DNA from: an uncultured Halieaceae bacterium | GTDB lineage: Bacteria > Pseudomonadota > Gammaproteobacteria > Pseudomonadales > Halieaceae | Direction: 5' to 3' | Assembly (NCBI GenBank): GCA_938074135.1 | Contig: CALJFL010000065.1 | Span: 1-6,475 of the forward strand | Length of the DNA stretch: 6,475 bases | Shown here: positions 1 through 6,461 of the stretch, piece after piece | Numbering within the stretch: position 1 is the first letter of the stretch | Layout: every line of letters begins with the position of its first letter | Translations under genes and position numbers: made by a program | Notes under the pieces: generated by a model | Databases searched by the model: none | Seen by the model: the letters and a program-made list of their open reading frames with translations, nothing else | What the model was told of the DNA's origin: nothing

Positions 1-377
1 TTCTCGGCAATCTTACGCAGGATGCGGCGCATGATTTTGCCGGAGCGGGTCTTCGGTAGTCCCGGTGCCCACTGGATAACATCGGGCTTGGCGATGGGGC
101 CGATCTCTGCAACGCAAAGTTGTACCAGCTCAGCGCGCAGCGCGTCACTGGGCTCTACGCCCTGCATCGGGGTCACGTAGCAGTAGATACCCTGGCCCTT
201 GATGTCATGGGGGAAACCAACGACCGCGGCCTCGGCAATATCTTCATGCAGCACCAGGGCACTCTCCACCTCGGCCGTGCCCATGCGGTGACCGGAGACA
301 TTGAGCACGTCGTCGACTCTGCCGGTAATCCAATAGTAGCCATCCTCGTCGCGGCTGGCACCATCACCGGTGAAGTA
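1..377 (-). pseudogene. acs: In-frame remainder of acetyl-CoA synthetase downstream of the amber codon, cut by the window edge
   Basis: I translated the minus strand from base 377 in the same frame as the upstream part. It gives 125 uninterrupted codons starting [20 protein letters not shown], then [31 protein letters not shown] and finally [17 protein letters not shown] before the edge. These are the expected Acs C-terminal motifs in the right order and spacing. They include the ribose-binding Asp (506 if the stop counts as 501), the hinge region, and the catalytic, acetylation-regulated Lys of SGK (615; equivalent to Lys609 in Salmonella/E. coli). There is no frameshift or second stop. About 20-30 residues should remain outside the window. 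No convincing independent start with a Shine-Dalgarno is visible, so this is one gene broken by one codon, not a separate gene. Confidence 0.85.
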
Positions 378-380
378 CTA
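378..380 (-). other. In-frame UAG (amber) codon inside acs
   Basis: On the minus strand the codons read TAT CCC GGG TAG TAC TTC ACC GGT GAT. Acs proteins commonly have YPGYYFTGDG here, so TAG replaces an expected Tyr codon (TAC or TAT), a single third-position change. The frame is unchanged on both sides. Confidence 0.9.
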
Positions 381-1880
381 CCCGGGATAGCTTTTGAAAT
401 AGGTATCGATCATACGTTGGTGGTCGCCATAAACGGAGCGTATCTGGCCGGGCCAGGAGGACTTCACCACCAGGTAGCCGGCACCGGGGCCGTCGACCTC
501 GCTTCCGTCCTCGTTTAGCAGCGCCAGCTCGACGCCGAAGAAAGGGACAGTCGCCGAGCCGGGTTTCAGGTCGATGGCACCGGGCAGTGGGGTGATCATG
601 TGACCTCCGGTTTCAGTCTGCCACCAGGTATCAACGATGGGGCAGCGGGAGTCGCCGATCACCCGGTAATACCATTCCCAGGCCTCGGGATTGATAGGCT
701 CCCCGACCGAGCCAAGTAGCCTGAGGCTGCTGCGAGAGCTGCGTGTGACGGGTTCATCGCCGACGGCATGCAGGGCGCGAATCGCGGTGGGTGCGGTGTA
801 GAAGGTATTCACCTGGTGCTTGTCCACCACCTCCCAGCAGCGTCCGGCATCAGGGTAAGTGGGGACCCCCTCGAACATCAATGAGATGGCGCCATTACAC
901 AGTGGTCCGTAAACAATATAGGTGTGGCCGGTTACCCAGCCCACGTCGGCAGTGCACCAGTAGACCTCGCCCTCTCGATAATCAAAAACGTATTTGAAGG
1001 TCATCGCCGCCTGTAACAGGTAGCCACCGGTGGTGTGCAGTACACCTTTGGGCTTGCCGGTGGATCCAGAGGTATAAAGAATGAACAGCGGGTCTTCAGC
1101 GTCCATGGATTCGGGAGTGCAGTCGCTGTCGGCGGCGCTAGTGGCATCGTGATACCAGACATCACGGCCCTCGTGCCAGTCGATATCACCGCCGGTGCGG
1201 CGTATCACCAGGCAGGTATGCACATTGGCACAGGCCTGCAACGCGGTGTCGGCGTTCTGCTTGAGCGATATGGCCCTGCCACCGCGCACGCCCTCGTCTG
1301 CGGTGATCAGTGTCTGGCAGTCCGAGTCCAGTATCCGGTCCTTTAAGGCCTCGGGTGAAAACCCGCCGAACACCACCGAGTGGACGGCGCCGATGCGGGC
1401 GCAGGCCAGCATGGCATAAGCGGCTTCGGGGACCATGGGCATGTAGATGCAAACCCTGTCGCCTTTACTGACGCCCCGCGACTTAAGGACATTGGCCAGC
1501 CGGCAAACCTGCTCTTTCAGTTCACCATAGGTAATATGTTTGCTGTCGGAGGGGTCATCGCCCTCCCAGATGAATGCGGTCTGTTCGGCTCGCTGTGGTA
1601 GATGTCGGTCGATACAGTTAACACTGACATTGAGTTTGCCGCCGCTGAACCAGGCGGCTTCACCCTTGATGAAATCGTAGCTGCGCACATCATCCCAGGT
1701 TTTTTCCCAGGTCAAAAACTCGTGGGCCATGTCACTCCAGAAGCCGGCGGGGTCGGCAATGGAACGCTGATACATGGACTGGTAGGTGGCATTGTCGATA
1801 TGTGCATCGGCAAAATTCTCGGGTACCGGGTGTATCTGCGATATTGCATCAGTGCGCGATCGTGTAGAGGACTCAGACAT
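378..1880 (-). CDS. acs: Acetyl-CoA synthetase, N-terminal 500 residues, ended by an in-frame amber codon
   Basis: AMP-forming acetate:CoA ligase (ANL superfamily), a cytosolic enzyme that converts acetate, ATP and CoA to acetyl-CoA through acetyl-AMP. Seen in the translation: an N-terminal Acs region (residues ~15-75), the P-loop-like [11 protein letters not shown] at 269-279, [11 protein letters not shown] at 391-401 and [10 protein letters not shown] at 417-426. These identify Acs rather than another acyl-CoA ligase. The start is ATG at 1880, with a purine-rich GAAGAG 8 nt upstream. The family is normally about 650 residues, but this frame stops after ...FKSYPG at residue 500. The product would lack the ribose-binding Asp just downstream (TGDG) and the whole C-terminal lid domain, so it should be unable to catalyse the reaction. 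The missing part follows in the same frame (see 1-377). It lies 123 bp after panC and probably has its own promoter. The family identity is very secure; whether the gene is functional is open. Confidence 0.93.
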   Translation of the reverse strand: MSESSTRSRTDAISQIHPVPENFADAHIDNATYQSMYQRSIADPAGFWSDMAHEFLTWEKTWDDVRSYDFIKGEAAWFSGGKLNVSVNCIDRHLPQRAEQTAFIWEGDDPSDSKHITYGELKEQVCRLANVLKSRGVSKGDRVCIYMPMVPEAAYAMLACARIGAVHSVVFGGFSPEALKDRILDSDCQTLITADEGVRGGRAISLKQNADTALQACANVHTCLVIRRTGGDIDWHEGRDVWYHDATSAADSDCTPESMDAEDPLFILYTSGSTGKPKGVLHTTGGYLLQAAMTFKYVFDYREGEVYWCTADVGWVTGHTYIVYGPLCNGAISLMFEGVPTYPDAGRCWEVVDKHQVNTFYTAPTAIRALHAVGDEPVTRSSRSSLRLLGSVGEPINPEAWEWYYRVIGDSRCPIVDTWWQTETGGHMITPLPGAIDLKPGSATVPFFGVELALLNEDGSEVDGPGAGYLVVKSSWPGQIRSVYGDHQRMIDTYFKSYPG

Positions 1881-1912
1881 GGTTGCGACTCTTCGCTAAG
1901 TGGACAAAAGGG

Positions 1913-1940
1913 ATCATACTGTTGTGACCTGCGGGCGCAA
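1913..1940 (-). promoter_or_regulatory. Candidate sigma-70 promoter for acs
   Basis: On the minus strand TTGCGC (1940-1935) and TATGAT (1918-1913) are separated by 16 bp. The -10 box matches 5 of 6 consensus positions and the -35 box 3 of 6. The -10 box ends 32 bp upstream of the acs ATG, leaving a short leader. It lies after panC and a GC hairpin, which fits separate expression of acs. Prediction by eye only. Confidence 0.4.
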
Positions 1941-1977
1941 GCCAGCCAGGGGAAAAATGCAGCCGGCGAGTGCGTTG

Positions 1978-1995
1978 GGGGGCGTGATTGCCCCC
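1978..1995 (-). terminator. GC-rich hairpin after panC, possible weak terminator
   Basis: A perfect inverted repeat, GGGGGC - 6-nt loop - GCCCCC, begins 8 bp past the panC stop. As RNA it would form a very stable 6-bp all-GC stem. No uridine run follows directly: the next T5 tract on the transcript is about 25 nt further on, near 1952-1956. It is therefore not a canonical intrinsic terminator and may only pause polymerase or protect the panC 3' end. Confidence 0.35.
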
Positions 1996-2003
1996 GAGCA
2001 GCT

Positions 2004-2888
2004 TTAATGAGCGGCGAGCATGCCCCAATCGGAGACCGGGTTCAGGGCCAGACGGACATTGTCGATCAGGCGAGTCGGACCGAGCCGTGCAGCAGCGAGA
2101 ATGGCGATCTCCTCGGTATCCTCGGTGACGGGGCGCAGGGTGCGAGCGTCACGTATTGCGAAGTAGTCAGGCTCAAAGCCCGCTTGCAGCAAGCGCATCC
2201 GTGCGTGTGATTCCAGCTGCAGGAAATTATCAAACCCGCAGGCAATAGCCTCGCGGCAGCTGATCAGGGTCTGGTGCAAAGCTGGAGCTATGCGCCGATG
2301 TTCCGGCTTGAGGTAACCGTTGCGCGAGCTCAGCGCCAGGCCATCGGTATCGCGGGCTGTCCTGACACCGACGATCTCAATCGGTACACACAGGTCATTA
2401 ACCATCTTGCGGATGATCGATAACTGTTGGAAGTCTTTCTCACCGAAGATTGCGACATCTGGCTGGACAATATTGAACAACTTGCTGACCACGGTAGAGA
2501 CGCCGTCGAAATGCCCTGGGCGGCTGCTGCCACATAACGTCTCTGACAGGTCAGGGACCCTGACCAGGGTCTGGTTCCCCATGCCCTCAGGATAGATTTC
2601 GTCGGCGCCGGGGGCGTAAAGGATCTGGGTGCCCTCGGCGAACAGCTTTTCCTTATCCGCGGCAAGGGTCCGGGGGTAGGCGTCGAGGTCTTCGGAGGGT
2701 CCAAACTGTAGCGGATTCACGAAAATGCTGACGACCACGATGTCTGCCAGCTCCCGTGCCCTGCGAACAAGGTCGAGGTGGCCTTCGTGGAGGTTGCCCA
2801 TCGTCGGTACAAAGGCAATCCGCTGGCCTTGGCTGCGGCGTTTTTTCAGGGCCGACTGCAGGCTGGCATTTGTTGTATAAGTTCGCAT
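2004..2888 (-). CDS. panC: Pantothenate synthetase (pantoate-beta-alanine ligase)
   Basis: Joins pantoate and beta-alanine with ATP hydrolysis to AMP, the last step of pantothenate (vitamin B5) synthesis ahead of CoA; cytosolic. The 294-residue length is typical (about 280-295). Visible motifs of this HIGH/KMSKS-type nucleotidyltransferase fold are FVPTMGNLHEGH (26-37, with the HxGH signature at 34-37), NPLQFGPSEDL (58-68), GEKDFQQL (149-156) and LSSRNGYL (186-193, the KMSKS equivalent), followed by a small C-terminal domain ending ARLGPTRLIDNVRLALN. The start is ATG at 2888, with a GGAG 11 nt upstream that can be masked in a hairpin. The usual PanC N-terminus aligns with no upstream extension. 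It lies 265 bp downstream of panB, much further than in the compact panBC operons of many relatives. panD, for the beta-alanine supply, is not in the window. Confidence 0.97.
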   Translation of the reverse strand: MRTYTTNASLQSALKKRRSQGQRIAFVPTMGNLHEGHLDLVRRARELADIVVVSIFVNPLQFGPSEDLDAYPRTLAADKEKLFAEGTQILYAPGADEIYPEGMGNQTLVRVPDLSETLCGSSRPGHFDGVSTVVSKLFNIVQPDVAIFGEKDFQQLSIIRKMVNDLCVPIEIVGVRTARDTDGLALSSRNGYLKPEHRRIAPALHQTLISCREAIACGFDNFLQLESHARMRLLQAGFEPDYFAIRDARTLRPVTEDTEEIAILAAARLGPTRLIDNVRLALNPVSDWGMLAAH

Positions 2889-2898
2889 ATCTACACTA

Positions 2899-2915
2899 TC
2901 TCCGTTAGGCGGAAA
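2899..2915 (-). promoter_or_regulatory. Hairpin that could mask the panC Shine-Dalgarno
   Basis: In the panC leader the RNA arms UUUCCG and CGGAGA pair around a 5-nt loop (CCUAA), a 6-bp stem with one G-U pair. The 3' arm contains the GGAG (2903-2900) that is the best ribosome-binding site for panC. The start codon is 11 nt beyond GGAG. The structure is directly readable from the sequence; any regulatory role is inference. Confidence 0.4.
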
Positions 2916-2962
2916 TGGCTGACGCTAAACCCCTGCAGCATGTGCCTGTTAACTCGCACTTA

Positions 2963-2975
2963 CCGCAGGTTGCGG
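2963..2975 (-). repeat. Short perfect inverted repeat (hairpin) in the panC leader
   Basis: CCGCA - ACC - TGCGG on the minus strand is a 5-bp stem with a 3-nt loop. It lies about 75 bp upstream of panC. Its sequence is next to a second inverted repeat (2979-2993), so the leader could contain a series of stems. No uridine run follows, so it is not a terminator. Confidence 0.35.
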
Positions 2976-2978
2976 GGA

Positions 2979-2993
2979 GGGGAAGTATGCCCC
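2979..2993 (-). repeat. GGGG/CCCC inverted repeat in the panC leader
   Basis: On the minus strand GGGG - 7-nt loop - CCCC is a 4-bp all-GC stem directly upstream of the hairpin at 2963-2975. It is short enough to arise by chance in GC-rich DNA. Confidence 0.25.
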
Positions 2994-3097
2994 AAGCACC
3001 CTATACCGGCAACGGGTTTTTATTAAATATTCACAGTGTTTTGCTCCCATAGGTAACAAAAAGCCCGGTCAGGCAGGCAGAAGTGCTACCCAATGTA

Positions 3098-3111
3098 AGT
3101 AAGTGCTTACT
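3098..3111. promoter_or_regulatory. Palindromic operator-like site between panB and panC
   Basis: AGTAAG-CA-CTTACT (minus strand) has perfect 6-bp arms around a 2-bp centre. Such compact symmetric sites are typical of dimeric repressors, for example the TetR or GntR families. It overlaps the last three bases of a good -10 box (TATAGT, 3114-3109). A degenerate second copy, sharing AGCACTT, lies 20 bp (two helical turns) downstream at 3081-3087. The regulator is not encoded in the window. Confidence 0.4.
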
Positions 3112-3137
3112 ATATGGTGTTTTGATTTTTTAGGAAA
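3109..3137 (-). promoter_or_regulatory. Candidate promoter for panC
   Basis: On the minus strand the -10 box TATAGT (3114-3109) matches 5 of 6 consensus positions. A weak -35 box (TTTCCT, about 17 bp upstream, at 3137-3132) matches 3 of 6. The spacer contains an A-rich tract. Transcription from about 3102 would give a panC leader of roughly 210 nt. It starts just after the panB stop, which fits panC having its own expression. Confidence 0.35.
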
Positions 3138-3153
3138 AGCACCGGCCAGGGGG

Positions 3154-3945
3154 TCAGCTGTAGGTATGTTCTTCCCGGGGATAGTCGCCCGCCTTGACGG
3201 CGTCGACAAAGGCCTTGAGTGCACCCTGTATGGTGCTCTGTCCAGACATGAAGTTTTCTACGAACCGGGCTGTGTGCTCGGACAATCCCAGCATGTCATG
3301 AAGTACCAGTACCTGGGCGTCAGTGCCTGCGCCCGCGCCGATGCCGATCACCGGGATATCGAGTTTGGCACTGATGTCGCTGGCCAGGTGTGACGGGACG
3401 CACTCCAGCACTAGCAAGCTCGCTCCCGCGTCCTGGATTTCGACCGCATCCGCCAGGATGGACTTCGCTTCTTTGGGTGTGCGGCCCTGTACCTTGAAGC
3501 CCCCAAAGGCATTGACCGACTGGGGCGTCAGGCCCAGGTGTGCGCAAACCGGGACGCCGCGCTCAACCAGCATGCTGATGCTGTCACTGAGCCAGGTGCC
3601 GCCTTCCATCTTGACCATCTGGGCACCGGCCTGCATTAGCGCAGTGGCGTTTTCCATGGTCTGCTCCGGGGAGGTGTAGCTCATAAACGGCATATCGGCT
3701 ATGACCAGTGAGTCAGGGCCGCCACGGGTGACGCAGGCCGTGTGATAGGCCATTTCTTCTACGGTAACGGGTATTGTGCTGTCGTAGCCCTGTAACACCA
3801 TGCCCAGCGAGTCGCCAACAAGTATGGTTTCAGCTCCGGCTTCGCTGACCAGCCGGGCAAAGGTCGCATCGTAGGCCGTGATGCACACAAATTTCTCCCC
3901 GGCGGCCTTCATCTTGTCGAGGGTACTGATTGTGATTTTGCCCAT
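3154..3945 (-). CDS. panB: 3-methyl-2-oxobutanoate hydroxymethyltransferase (ketopantoate hydroxymethyltransferase)
   Basis: First committed step of pantothenate synthesis: transfers a hydroxymethyl group from 5,10-methylenetetrahydrofolate to 2-oxoisovalerate, giving ketopantoate; a cytosolic Mg2+-dependent TIM-barrel enzyme. With ATG at 3945 the protein has 263 residues (E. coli 264). The metal ligands fall at the E. coli positions: D45 in LVGDSLGM, D84 in IADMPFM and E114 in VKMEGG. The catalytic E181 is in [16 protein letters not shown] and the C-terminal YPREEHTYS are also typical. An in-frame TTG at 3960 would add five residues and overlap the upstream kinase gene by 8 bp. I prefer the ATG because it matches the family N-terminus (MGKITISTL) and a GGA lies 10 nt upstream. 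It sits 7 bp behind the kinase gene, so the two are probably cotranscribed. Its folate cofactor depends on folK two genes upstream. Confidence 0.97.
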   Translation of the reverse strand: MGKITISTLDKMKAAGEKFVCITAYDATFARLVSEAGAETILVGDSLGMVLQGYDSTIPVTVEEMAYHTACVTRGGPDSLVIADMPFMSYTSPEQTMENATALMQAGAQMVKMEGGTWLSDSISMLVERGVPVCAHLGLTPQSVNAFGGFKVQGRTPKEAKSILADAVEIQDAGASLLVLECVPSHLASDISAKLDIPVIGIGAGAGTDAQVLVLHDMLGLSEHTARFVENFMSGQSTIQGALKAFVDAVKAGDYPREEHTYS

Positions 3946-3952
3946 CGCGCTG

Positions 3953-4633
3953 CTATCCAAAGAAAGTGGGATTGAAGTAGTGGCGTCCGCTGCGAATGTC
4001 TAGCAGGTAATCTACGAGGTGGCGGTAGTCCCCGTCGCCGTTGACCAGGTCGATCTCGCTGGCGTTTACGATCAGCAGCGGTGCGTCATCGTAATACAGA
4101 AAAAACTCACTGTACACTTCGTTCAGGCGCTCCAGGTAGTCGCGATCGATGCCCTGCTCGAAGCCGATGCCGCGGCTTTCGATGCGTGACAAAAGCACAT
4201 CGGTGGAGGCCTGTAGGTAGATAACCAGGTCGGGTTTGGGCGCGTCAATAGTGAGCTGGTGGTACACCTTCTCATAGAGTTGAAACTCGTCGCTGTCGAG
4301 GTTGATGCGCGCGAACAGGGGGTCTTTCTCGATGAGGAAGTCGGACACCCGCACGGGCTCGAAAATATCGGCTTGGCGCATGTCCTGAATTTTCTGGGCT
4401 CTTTGAAACAGGAAAAACAGCTGGGCAGCTAGCGCCCCTTGCTTGCGATTGCGGTAAAACTTTTCCAGGAAGGGGTTTTCTTCTGCTTCTTCGAGCAGCG
4501 TCTGGTAGTTGAAGCTGGCCGCCAGCCGCTTGGCCAGAGTAGTCTTGCCTACCCCGATGGGCCCTTCGACGGCAATGAAAGCAGGCGGAGTGCGACCCTT
4601 CAGGTCGATGTTTATTGCGCCGCTTAGCTCCAT
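3953..4633 (-). CDS. Deoxynucleoside kinase (deoxyadenosine/deoxyguanosine kinase type)
   Basis: P-loop kinase of the deoxynucleoside kinase family, which phosphorylates deoxynucleosides to monophosphates with ATP in the salvage pathway; cytosolic. In the 226-residue protein the Walker A motif GPIGVGKTT is at 24-32. It is followed by the substrate-site stretch EENPF (~51-55), the helix [10 protein letters not shown] (~72-81), [12 protein letters not shown] (~97-108), and a lid-like [10 protein letters not shown] segment (~152-161) before [10 protein letters not shown] kinase of this family is often found between folK and panB in gammaproteobacteria. The frame could open at TTG 4636, but the adjacent ATG at 4633 has AGGG 4 nt upstream and is preferred. 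It begins 18 bp after folK and ends in TAG, 7 bp before panB. Substrate preference (dA/dG versus dC or dT) cannot be read from the sequence. Confidence 0.9.
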   Translation of the reverse strand: MELSGAINIDLKGRTPPAFIAVEGPIGVGKTTLAKRLAASFNYQTLLEEAEENPFLEKFYRNRKQGALAAQLFFLFQRAQKIQDMRQADIFEPVRVSDFLIEKDPLFARINLDSDEFQLYEKVYHQLTIDAPKPDLVIYLQASTDVLLSRIESRGIGFEQGIDRDYLERLNEVYSEFFLYYDDAPLLIVNASEIDLVNGDGDYRHLVDYLLDIRSGRHYFNPTFFG

Positions 4634-4651
4634 CAAGCCCTGGTTTCCCTG

Positions 4652-5161
4652 TTACGTTTTGTTGTGGTGAACGAGTTGCTGTGGGGTGCGTTCCAAGGTG
4701 CTGCCGCCACGGCCGGCTACTAATGTACCAAGTTCTTCACCACTGGGCAGCACCAATTTTGGCCCGGCCAGTTCCAGCAGCGGTTGCAGCACAAAATCGC
4801 GCTCGCGAAGTCCTGGATGGGGAATCTGCAACTGCGGTTCCGACACTACCTGGTTACCGTACAGCAGTATGTCCAGATCCAGAGTGCGCGCTCCCCAGCG
4901 CTCGCCGCGCAGGCGCCCCTGGGCATTTTCAATGCCCTGCAAAGCGGTGAGTAATGCCCCGGGCGTCAGCTCTGTCATGAGTGCCAGCACTGCATTGAGG
5001 TAATCGGGTTGATCCCGGGGGCCCATAGGAGGGCTCCGGTAGACACTGGATACGCCTTGGATTGCCGATTGGGGTAGTTCGGCGATGGCTGTTACAGCGC
5101 TCGCCAGTTGCCCCGCCGGGTTATCCAGGTTGGCACCCAGGCCGATATAGGCACGGATCAT
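4652..5161 (-). CDS. folK: 2-amino-4-hydroxy-6-hydroxymethyldihydropteridine pyrophosphokinase (HPPK)
   Basis: Transfers pyrophosphate from ATP to 6-hydroxymethyl-7,8-dihydropterin, giving the substrate of dihydropteroate synthase in folate synthesis; cytosolic. The protein has 169 residues (E. coli 159). Motifs: N-terminal YIGLGANLDNP (5-15), VSSVYRSPPMG (37-47), the pterin-site stretch DQPDYLNAV (50-58), and the HPPK signature RWGARTLDLDILLY (88-101). In that signature D95 and D97 are the Mg2+ ligands at the same numbers as in E. coli. HPGLRERDFVLQPL completes the active site. The ATG at 5161 shares one base with the pcnB stop (TAATG). No strong Shine-Dalgarno is evident (GCAGAG upstream), so translation is probably coupled to pcnB. 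pcnB-folK is a classic gammaproteobacterial pair. Confidence 0.96.
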   Translation of the reverse strand: MIRAYIGLGANLDNPAGQLASAVTAIAELPQSAIQGVSSVYRSPPMGPRDQPDYLNAVLALMTELTPGALLTALQGIENAQGRLRGERWGARTLDLDILLYGNQVVSEPQLQIPHPGLRERDFVLQPLLELAGPKLVLPSGEELGTLVAGRGGSTLERTPQQLVHHNKT

Positions 5162-6447
5162 TACTCTGCTGCGGGGGGGCGTCGTTTTCGCGGCCGGCGT
5201 CGTGGCCCTTTACCCTGACCCCCGCTACCAGCCCGCTCAAGGCGTTGCTCAAGGGGTAGGGTCTGGAATTCAGTCCACCATTCACCCAGGCCGCCAGTGT
5301 CTTCGCCGGCCTGTTCTCGCAACAGCAGGAAGTCGTATGCTGCACGGAAACGGCGGTGGTCAACCAGCTCCGCGGCTCGTCGCCCCTGGCGACGCTCCAG
5401 GCGCAGCTGGAACTCCCAGATTTCCCGCATCGGCATACTGAATCGTTTGGGGATGGACAGTGACTTCGCCGCGTCTGCGACAGTCTGCTGTCCGGCACTG
5501 TGCAGAGCGGCATGTTGCGGCTGGCCGTGATCCTGCAACTGAGTCGCCAGCCGCTCGGTGACCGGCCATAGCAGCGCGGCGAGGATGAACGCGGGTGTCA
5601 CTCCCTTGCTTTGTTCCAGACGCTCGTCGGTATTACCCATGGCAGCCTGCACCAGTGCCAGAGCCCGGGGGTCGTTGCTGATCCGCTCGCTACTGGCGGG
5701 AAACAGGTATCGCAGTAGCTTGTACTCCAGTAACAGCTCAAGGGTGCGTTCGGCGTAACCTGCCAGGAACAGCTTCAGGAATTCATCGAACAGTCGTGCT
5801 GCCGGGATTTCCGCCAACAGGCTGGCACACTGGGGAATAGCCTTCGCTGTATCGCGATCGATAGTGAAGCCAAGCTTGGCGGCGAAGCGAACCACTCGCA
5901 GCATTCTCACCGGGTCCTCGCGGAAGCGTTGTTCCGGGTCGCCGATGATGCGAATGCGACGCTTCTCGAGATCCTGCAAACCCTCAGCGTGGTCAAAAAC
6001 GGAGAAGTTGGCGGAGTCGTAGTACAGGGCGTTGACAGTGAGATCGCGGCGCACTGCGTCCTCTGCCAGCGTTCCGAATACGTTGTCGCGCAGCAGTAGA
6101 CCCTTGTCGGACTGTCGTGAGTGGGTCTCGCCGGGGGACTCATCGCTGTCGTGGTGCCCGCGGAAAGTAGTCACCTCGATAATTTCACGGCCAAAGCGTA
6201 CATGCACGATACGGAAGCGACGCCCGATGATACGGGAGTTGCGGAACAGGCTGTGGACTTCCTCCGGTGTTGCGTTGGTGGCGATATCAAAGTCCTTGGG
6301 GTGCCCTCCCAGCAGCAGGTCGCGCACAGCGCCCCCTACCAGGTAGCCCTCGTATCCCCGGCTGCGCAATCTCGACATGACCTTGAGGGCACTATCGCTG
6401 ATGTTTTTGCGGGAAATACAGTGTTGATCCCGGGGTATGACGTTCAA
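5161..6447 (-). CDS. pcnB: Poly(A) polymerase I, TTG start
   Basis: Adds poly(A) tails to RNA 3' ends, promoting decay of mRNAs and small RNAs and control of plasmid copy number in E. coli. It belongs to the class II CCA-adding/poly(A) polymerase superfamily. 428 residues. The nucleotidyltransferase head carries YLVGGAVRDLLLG (35-47) and the catalytic KDFDIATNATPEEV (51-64; D52 and D54 as metal ligands). GRRFRIVHVRFG, RRDLTVNALYYD and REDPVRMLRVVRFAAKLGF follow. The C-terminus has the PcnB-specific REIWEFQLRLERRQGRRA helix and a basic RRRPRKRR tail. These features distinguish it from tRNA CCA transferase. The N-terminus NVIPRDQHCISRKNIS matches the E. coli VIPREQHAISRKDIS, so coding must include this stretch. 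The only available start is TTG at 6447, because in-frame stops (TAA, TAG) lie just upstream. The usual ~25-residue N-terminal extension is absent. Confidence 0.95.
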   Translation of the reverse strand: MNVIPRDQHCISRKNISDSALKVMSRLRSRGYEGYLVGGAVRDLLLGGHPKDFDIATNATPEEVHSLFRNSRIIGRRFRIVHVRFGREIIEVTTFRGHHDSDESPGETHSRQSDKGLLLRDNVFGTLAEDAVRRDLTVNALYYDSANFSVFDHAEGLQDLEKRRIRIIGDPEQRFREDPVRMLRVVRFAAKLGFTIDRDTAKAIPQCASLLAEIPAARLFDEFLKLFLAGYAERTLELLLEYKLLRYLFPASSERISNDPRALALVQAAMGNTDERLEQSKGVTPAFILAALLWPVTERLATQLQDHGQPQHAALHSAGQQTVADAAKSLSIPKRFSMPMREIWEFQLRLERRQGRRAAELVDHRRFRAAYDFLLLREQAGEDTGGLGEWWTEFQTLPLEQRLERAGSGGQGKGPRRRPRKRRPPAAE

Positions 6448-6458
6448 ACGGGTTTACG

Positions 6459-6461
6459 CCT
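6459..6461 (-). promoter_or_regulatory. Weak possible ribosome-binding site of pcnB
   Basis: AGG (in ACAGGCG) lies 11 nt upstream of the TTG start. It is short and far from the start codon, which together with TTG suggests inefficient initiation. Only 28 bases upstream of the gene are in the window, so a promoter cannot be assessed. Confidence 0.25.

Noticed and set aside
1..377. A separate gene encoding a stand-alone Acs lid domain (split Acs)
   Set aside because: No start codon with a plausible ribosome-binding site precedes the essential TGDG motif. The first in-frame ATG (in HRMGTAEVE) would lose ribose- and ATP-contacting residues.
378..380. Genome-wide reassignment of UAG to an amino acid
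   Set aside because: The kinase gene in the same window ends with TAG at 3953-3955 right before panB, and its continued frame enters panB out of frame to give an unconserved tail. UAG therefore still acts as a stop here.
120..518. 132-residue open frame on the plus strand over the acs amber region
   Set aside because: It is antisense to well-conserved Acs sequence. Long antisense frames are common in GC-rich genes, and nothing in the translation looks like a known protein.
1602..2210. 202-residue open frame on the plus strand
   Set aside because: It lies antisense to the acs 5' end, the panC 3' end and the gap between them. The predicted protein has no recognisable domain, and the minus-strand genes fully explain the coding signal.
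2949..3050. 33-codon minus-strand open frame in the panB-panC gap, a possible leader peptide
   Set aside because: It has an ATG but no Shine-Dalgarno (a T-rich stretch precedes it) and no run of regulatory codons. This length is expected by chance.
3056..3078. Intrinsic terminator after panB (minus strand, ...GACCGGGCTTTTTG)
   Set aside because: A T5 run is present, but the best stem I can draw before it is only about 4 bp with a G-U pair. That is too weak to call.
3943..3960. TTG at 3960 as the panB start
   Set aside because: The ATG at 3945 gives the family-typical N-terminus and puts all metal-binding and catalytic residues at E. coli numbering, whereas TTG would overlap the upstream gene.
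5121..5513. 130-residue minus-strand frame overlapping the pcnB 3' end and the folK start
   Set aside because: It is a different frame within pcnB with low-complexity, Arg/Ser/Pro-rich content and no motif. It is a shadow of pcnB.
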